The notes beneath the pieces were generated by a model. It made no database searches. It was not told where the DNA came from and was given only the letters and a program-made list of their open reading frames with translations. A DNA stretch of 39,569 bases, taken from NCBI GenBank assembly GCA_018262505.1, contig JAGSYV010000087.1, forward strand, positions 1-39,569, written 5' to 3'. The stretch's first letter is position 1. Each line of letters opens with the position of its first letter. Made by a program: the position numbers and the translations under genes. Shown here in pieces: positions 37,873 through 39,569 of this stretch. The stretch comes from Pseudomonadota bacterium. GTDB lineage: Bacteria; Pseudomonadota; Alphaproteobacteria; Rhizobiales; Pleomorphomonadaceae.

Positions 37873-38622
37873 TCAGGGCAGACGGTGCAAACCAGCGCCG
37901 TTCTTGTTCAGCCAAATCTTTGCCGCTTCGGTTGCCGGGCAAAGCCTTTCGCAGATCGCCCAGAAGCGATCGGAATGGTTCATCTCCTTGAGATGAGCCA
38001 CTTCATGGGCGGCGACGTAGTCCAGAACGAAGGGTGGTGCCATGATGAGCCGCCAGGAGAAGGCGAGCACGCCACGCGCCGAAGCAGAGCCCCAGCGCGA
38101 GGTCGTATCCTTGAGGCGGATTGCCTGGGGACGGGCGCCAAGCGCTGCGGCATGATGGGCCACCGCCGCGGCAAGATCGGTGCGGGCCTCTTTCTTGAGA
38201 TGATCGGCAAGACGGCGACGGACATGCGGCGCATCGCCGGGAACTTCGATCGCCGGCCCCTCATCCAACGCGAGGATGCGGATCCGACCCCGCGGCGAGC
38301 CTGTGGGGAGAACCTGGTGCACGACGCCGCGAATCGGAACGGCAATCGGCACTTCCGGCATGTCGGGGCGAGCGGCGAGCCGTTCGGCAATCCATCCGGC
38401 GTGGCGGGACACAAAGGCCTTGGCTTCGGTCAGTGTTCCACGGCGCGGAATTGTCACGATGGCGCCATCGCCCCGCCGATCAAGGCGTAGCGTGTAACGG
38501 CGCGCCCGCGCATTTCGCCGTACCGTTACCTCGACCACGCAATCACCGGCGAGAATCGGAAAGCTCGTCGGTGCCGAACGCTTCTTTTCGGGAGACTGCA
38601 GGAAAGGGAGACGAATCGGCAT
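37873..38622 (-). CDS. YgjP-like zinc metallopeptidase domain protein
   Basis: A 249-residue protein with a YgjP/WLM-type metallopeptidase domain. The signature is YVAAHEVAHLKEMNHSDRFW, where HEVAH supplies two metal-binding histidines and the catalytic glutamate. Other conserved pieces are RNARARRYTLRLDRRGDGAIVTIPRRGTLTEAKAFV, KDTTSRWGSASARGVLAFSWRLIMAPPFVLDYV. Substrate is unknown. It converges on the PBP gene with a 15-base gap. Its start has no strong ribosome-binding site. The terminator of the DUF2852 gene lies just upstream, so it may have its own promoter in the intervening 30 bases or rely on read-through. Confidence 0.88.
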   Translation of the reverse strand: MPIRLPFLQSPEKKRSAPTSFPILAGDCVVEVTVRRNARARRYTLRLDRRGDGAIVTIPRRGTLTEAKAFVSRHAGWIAERLAARPDMPEVPIAVPIRGVVHQVLPTGSPRGRIRILALDEGPAIEVPGDAPHVRRRLADHLKKEARTDLAAAVAHHAAALGARPQAIRLKDTTSRWGSASARGVLAFSWRLIMAPPFVLDYVAAHEVAHLKEMNHSDRFWAICERLCPATEAAKIWLNKNGAGLHRLP

Positions 38623-38652
38623 TGCTCGAGTGTAAAGGCGGCATCAGCGTTG

Positions 38653-38684
38653 AAAAAGCCCCCGCGTCCAGGGGGCGCGGGGGC
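38653..38684 (-). terminator. intrinsic terminator of the DUF2852 gene
   Basis: On the minus strand GCCCCCGCG pairs perfectly with CGCGGGGGC (9 bp, 9-base loop; 38658-38684), followed by TTTTT (38653-38657). It lies about 43 bases after the DUF2852 stop and has strong terminator form. Confidence 0.9.
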
Positions 38685-38727
38685 CTATCGGCCTGCCGGT
38701 CGTGGAGGGACCCGGATCAGGTTCCAA

Positions 38728-39126
38728 TCAAACCGTCGGGTTACGGCTCGCCTTGAAGCGATCGAACTCTTCCTGGTCCTTGGCGCGACGCAGGTTGGCG
38801 AGGAATTCATCAAACTCGTCGCGCATTCGATCGAGGGCGGCGCGTTCCTCTTCCAAGCGCTTCAGCTCTGCTTCGCGGTAGGAGTCGAAGGCCGTATTGC
38901 CGGTCGAGGCGGCACGGTAGTGACTAAAGCCGCCGCGCTCAAAGCCGGCCCGGCGGGCAGCACGCTCGAGGTCGGGGCGAAGGTCGTTCCAACGGGCACG
39001 CATGCGGTCTCCCCAAAGTATATAGGCAAGTACTGCTAGGCCAACTGGCCAGAAGATCACGAAACCGACGATCATCGCCACAATGGATAGCGGATGAAAG
39101 CCGGGCCTCATCACGCAGCTTCTCAT
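38728..39126 (-). CDS. DUF2852 domain membrane protein
   Basis: A 132-residue alphaproteobacterial protein of the DUF2852 family. One or two adjacent membrane segments are seen near the N-terminus (FHPLSIVAMIVGFVIFWPVGLAVLAYILWG), then a charged helical, probably coiled-coil, part (AFDSYREAELKRLEEERAALDRMRDEFDEFLANLRRAKDQEEFDRFKASR). Function is unknown. The ATG at 39126 was chosen because AAGGGAAAG lies upstream; a second ATG at 39111 is nearer the family start. It ends at an intrinsic terminator. Confidence 0.85.
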   Translation of the reverse strand: MRSCVMRPGFHPLSIVAMIVGFVIFWPVGLAVLAYILWGDRMRARWNDLRPDLERAARRAGFERGGFSHYRAASTGNTAFDSYREAELKRLEEERAALDRMRDEFDEFLANLRRAKDQEEFDRFKASRNPTV

Positions 39127-39569
39127 TTTTCTTTCCCTTTCGGAGCGTTCCGAACAACGATACCGAAGTGGCCCCGGTCAAACCCGCCTTCAAGAGCGAA
39201 CGAGGACTTTTTTGGAATTAGGTCTGGAACCGTTCTGATGTCGCATGAGAAGGCGTGGCGACACGCAAAACGATTCGACCCGCCGCTGGCAAACCGGCCT
39301 TCTCCAGCTTCGCCCTTTGCCACCAGCTTTGGGAATTCGCCGGTTCCATCGCCTTTGGTCGGCGCACAGGGTGCGTCAAGCCCGTAAAAAAACGCAAAAA
39401 GTGACCCGCACACCTTCCTCGGCGCGATTTTCAAGCAGCAAAAACGCTAACATCTGTGGTAAGACTAGGAGTGGAGCGGTTCTGAAGTGCGGGCGGTCTG
39501 ACGTGTCATTGCCAAGGCAAAGGCACGATGTGCCGGGTACGAAGACGAATTCTGCGGTGGAATAGCTCT
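39127..39569. other. right-end non-coding stretch (443 bases)
   Basis: No convincing gene on either strand; open frames here lack family-like sequence and good starts. It contains a small inverted repeat GGCAC-GAT-GTGCC (39522-39534). It probably holds the DUF2852 promoter and perhaps the upstream region of a gene beyond the window. Confidence 0.45.

Noticed and set aside
39123-39434. 103-codon minus-strand frame at the right end
   Set aside because: No family-like sequence, poor start context and overlaps the DUF2852 upstream region.

Overview
The window is 39.6 kb of GC-rich chromosome with core genes from an alphaproteobacterium, most likely a Hyphomicrobiales (Rhizobiales) member. The evidence is the mdh-sucC-sucD-sucA order, the rpsT/dnaA/mutM/ubiE-ubiB neighbourhood, a DUF2852 protein, an Inh-type lipoprotein, an NnrR-like Crp/Fnr regulator and an oxygen-dependent cobalamin cluster containing cobG, cobN, cobE and cobW. 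The genus cannot be fixed from the sequence alone. No tRNA, rRNA, CRISPR array, insertion sequence or prophage gene was recognised.

Layout. Positions 1-4118 (minus strand) carry TCA-cycle genes mdh, sucC, sucD and the first 230 codons of sucA. Positions 4257-7338 hold zapE, an Inh-domain lipoprotein, a small membrane protein and a DUF429 protein. Positions 7415-14151 (minus) hold the replication block dnaA-dnaN-recF-gyrB in its ancestral order. A rhodanese-like gene, an AT-richer gap, rpsT with a clear promoter and terminator, and mutM follow to 16873. Positions 17002-21533 carry ubiE and ubiB (separated by two striking palindromes), an NnrR-like regulator, msrA and a frameshifted FMN reductase. 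Positions 21537-35529 are a cobalamin-biosynthesis cluster: cobB, cbiD, cobM, cobE, cobL, cobK, cobJ, cobI, a cobG-cobH fusion, cobN, cobW and a DUF1636 gene, headed by a minus-strand promoter and cobalamin riboswitch. The right end holds a class A penicillin-binding protein, a YgjP-like metallopeptidase and a DUF2852 membrane protein.

The cobalamin genes cover most corrin-ring steps: CobI, CobG, CobJ, CobM, probably CbiD in the CobF position, CobK, CobL, CobH, CobB and the CobN chelatase subunit. CobW and DUF1636 are candidates for metal handling. CobA, CobF, CobS, CobT and the nucleotide-loop genes are not in the window. Most minus-strand junctions are 4-base ATGA/GTGA overlaps. cobK and cbiD lie on the opposite strand inside the minus-strand series with almost no space around them, which suggests noncontiguous-operon (antisense) architecture.

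Points most worth checking: a seven-A run that turns an expected ATGA cobG/cobH overlap into a gene fusion; a short leader reading frame between the riboswitch and DUF1636, coupled to DUF1636 by another ATGA overlap; a deletion with frameshift in cobL at an inverted repeat; a 14-bp tandem duplication that breaks the FMN reductase; the ubiE-ubiB palindromes; and a 19-bp tandem repeat just upstream of dnaN. Three frame disruptions within about 8.5 kb could reflect real mutation, recoding or assembly errors; raw reads would decide.
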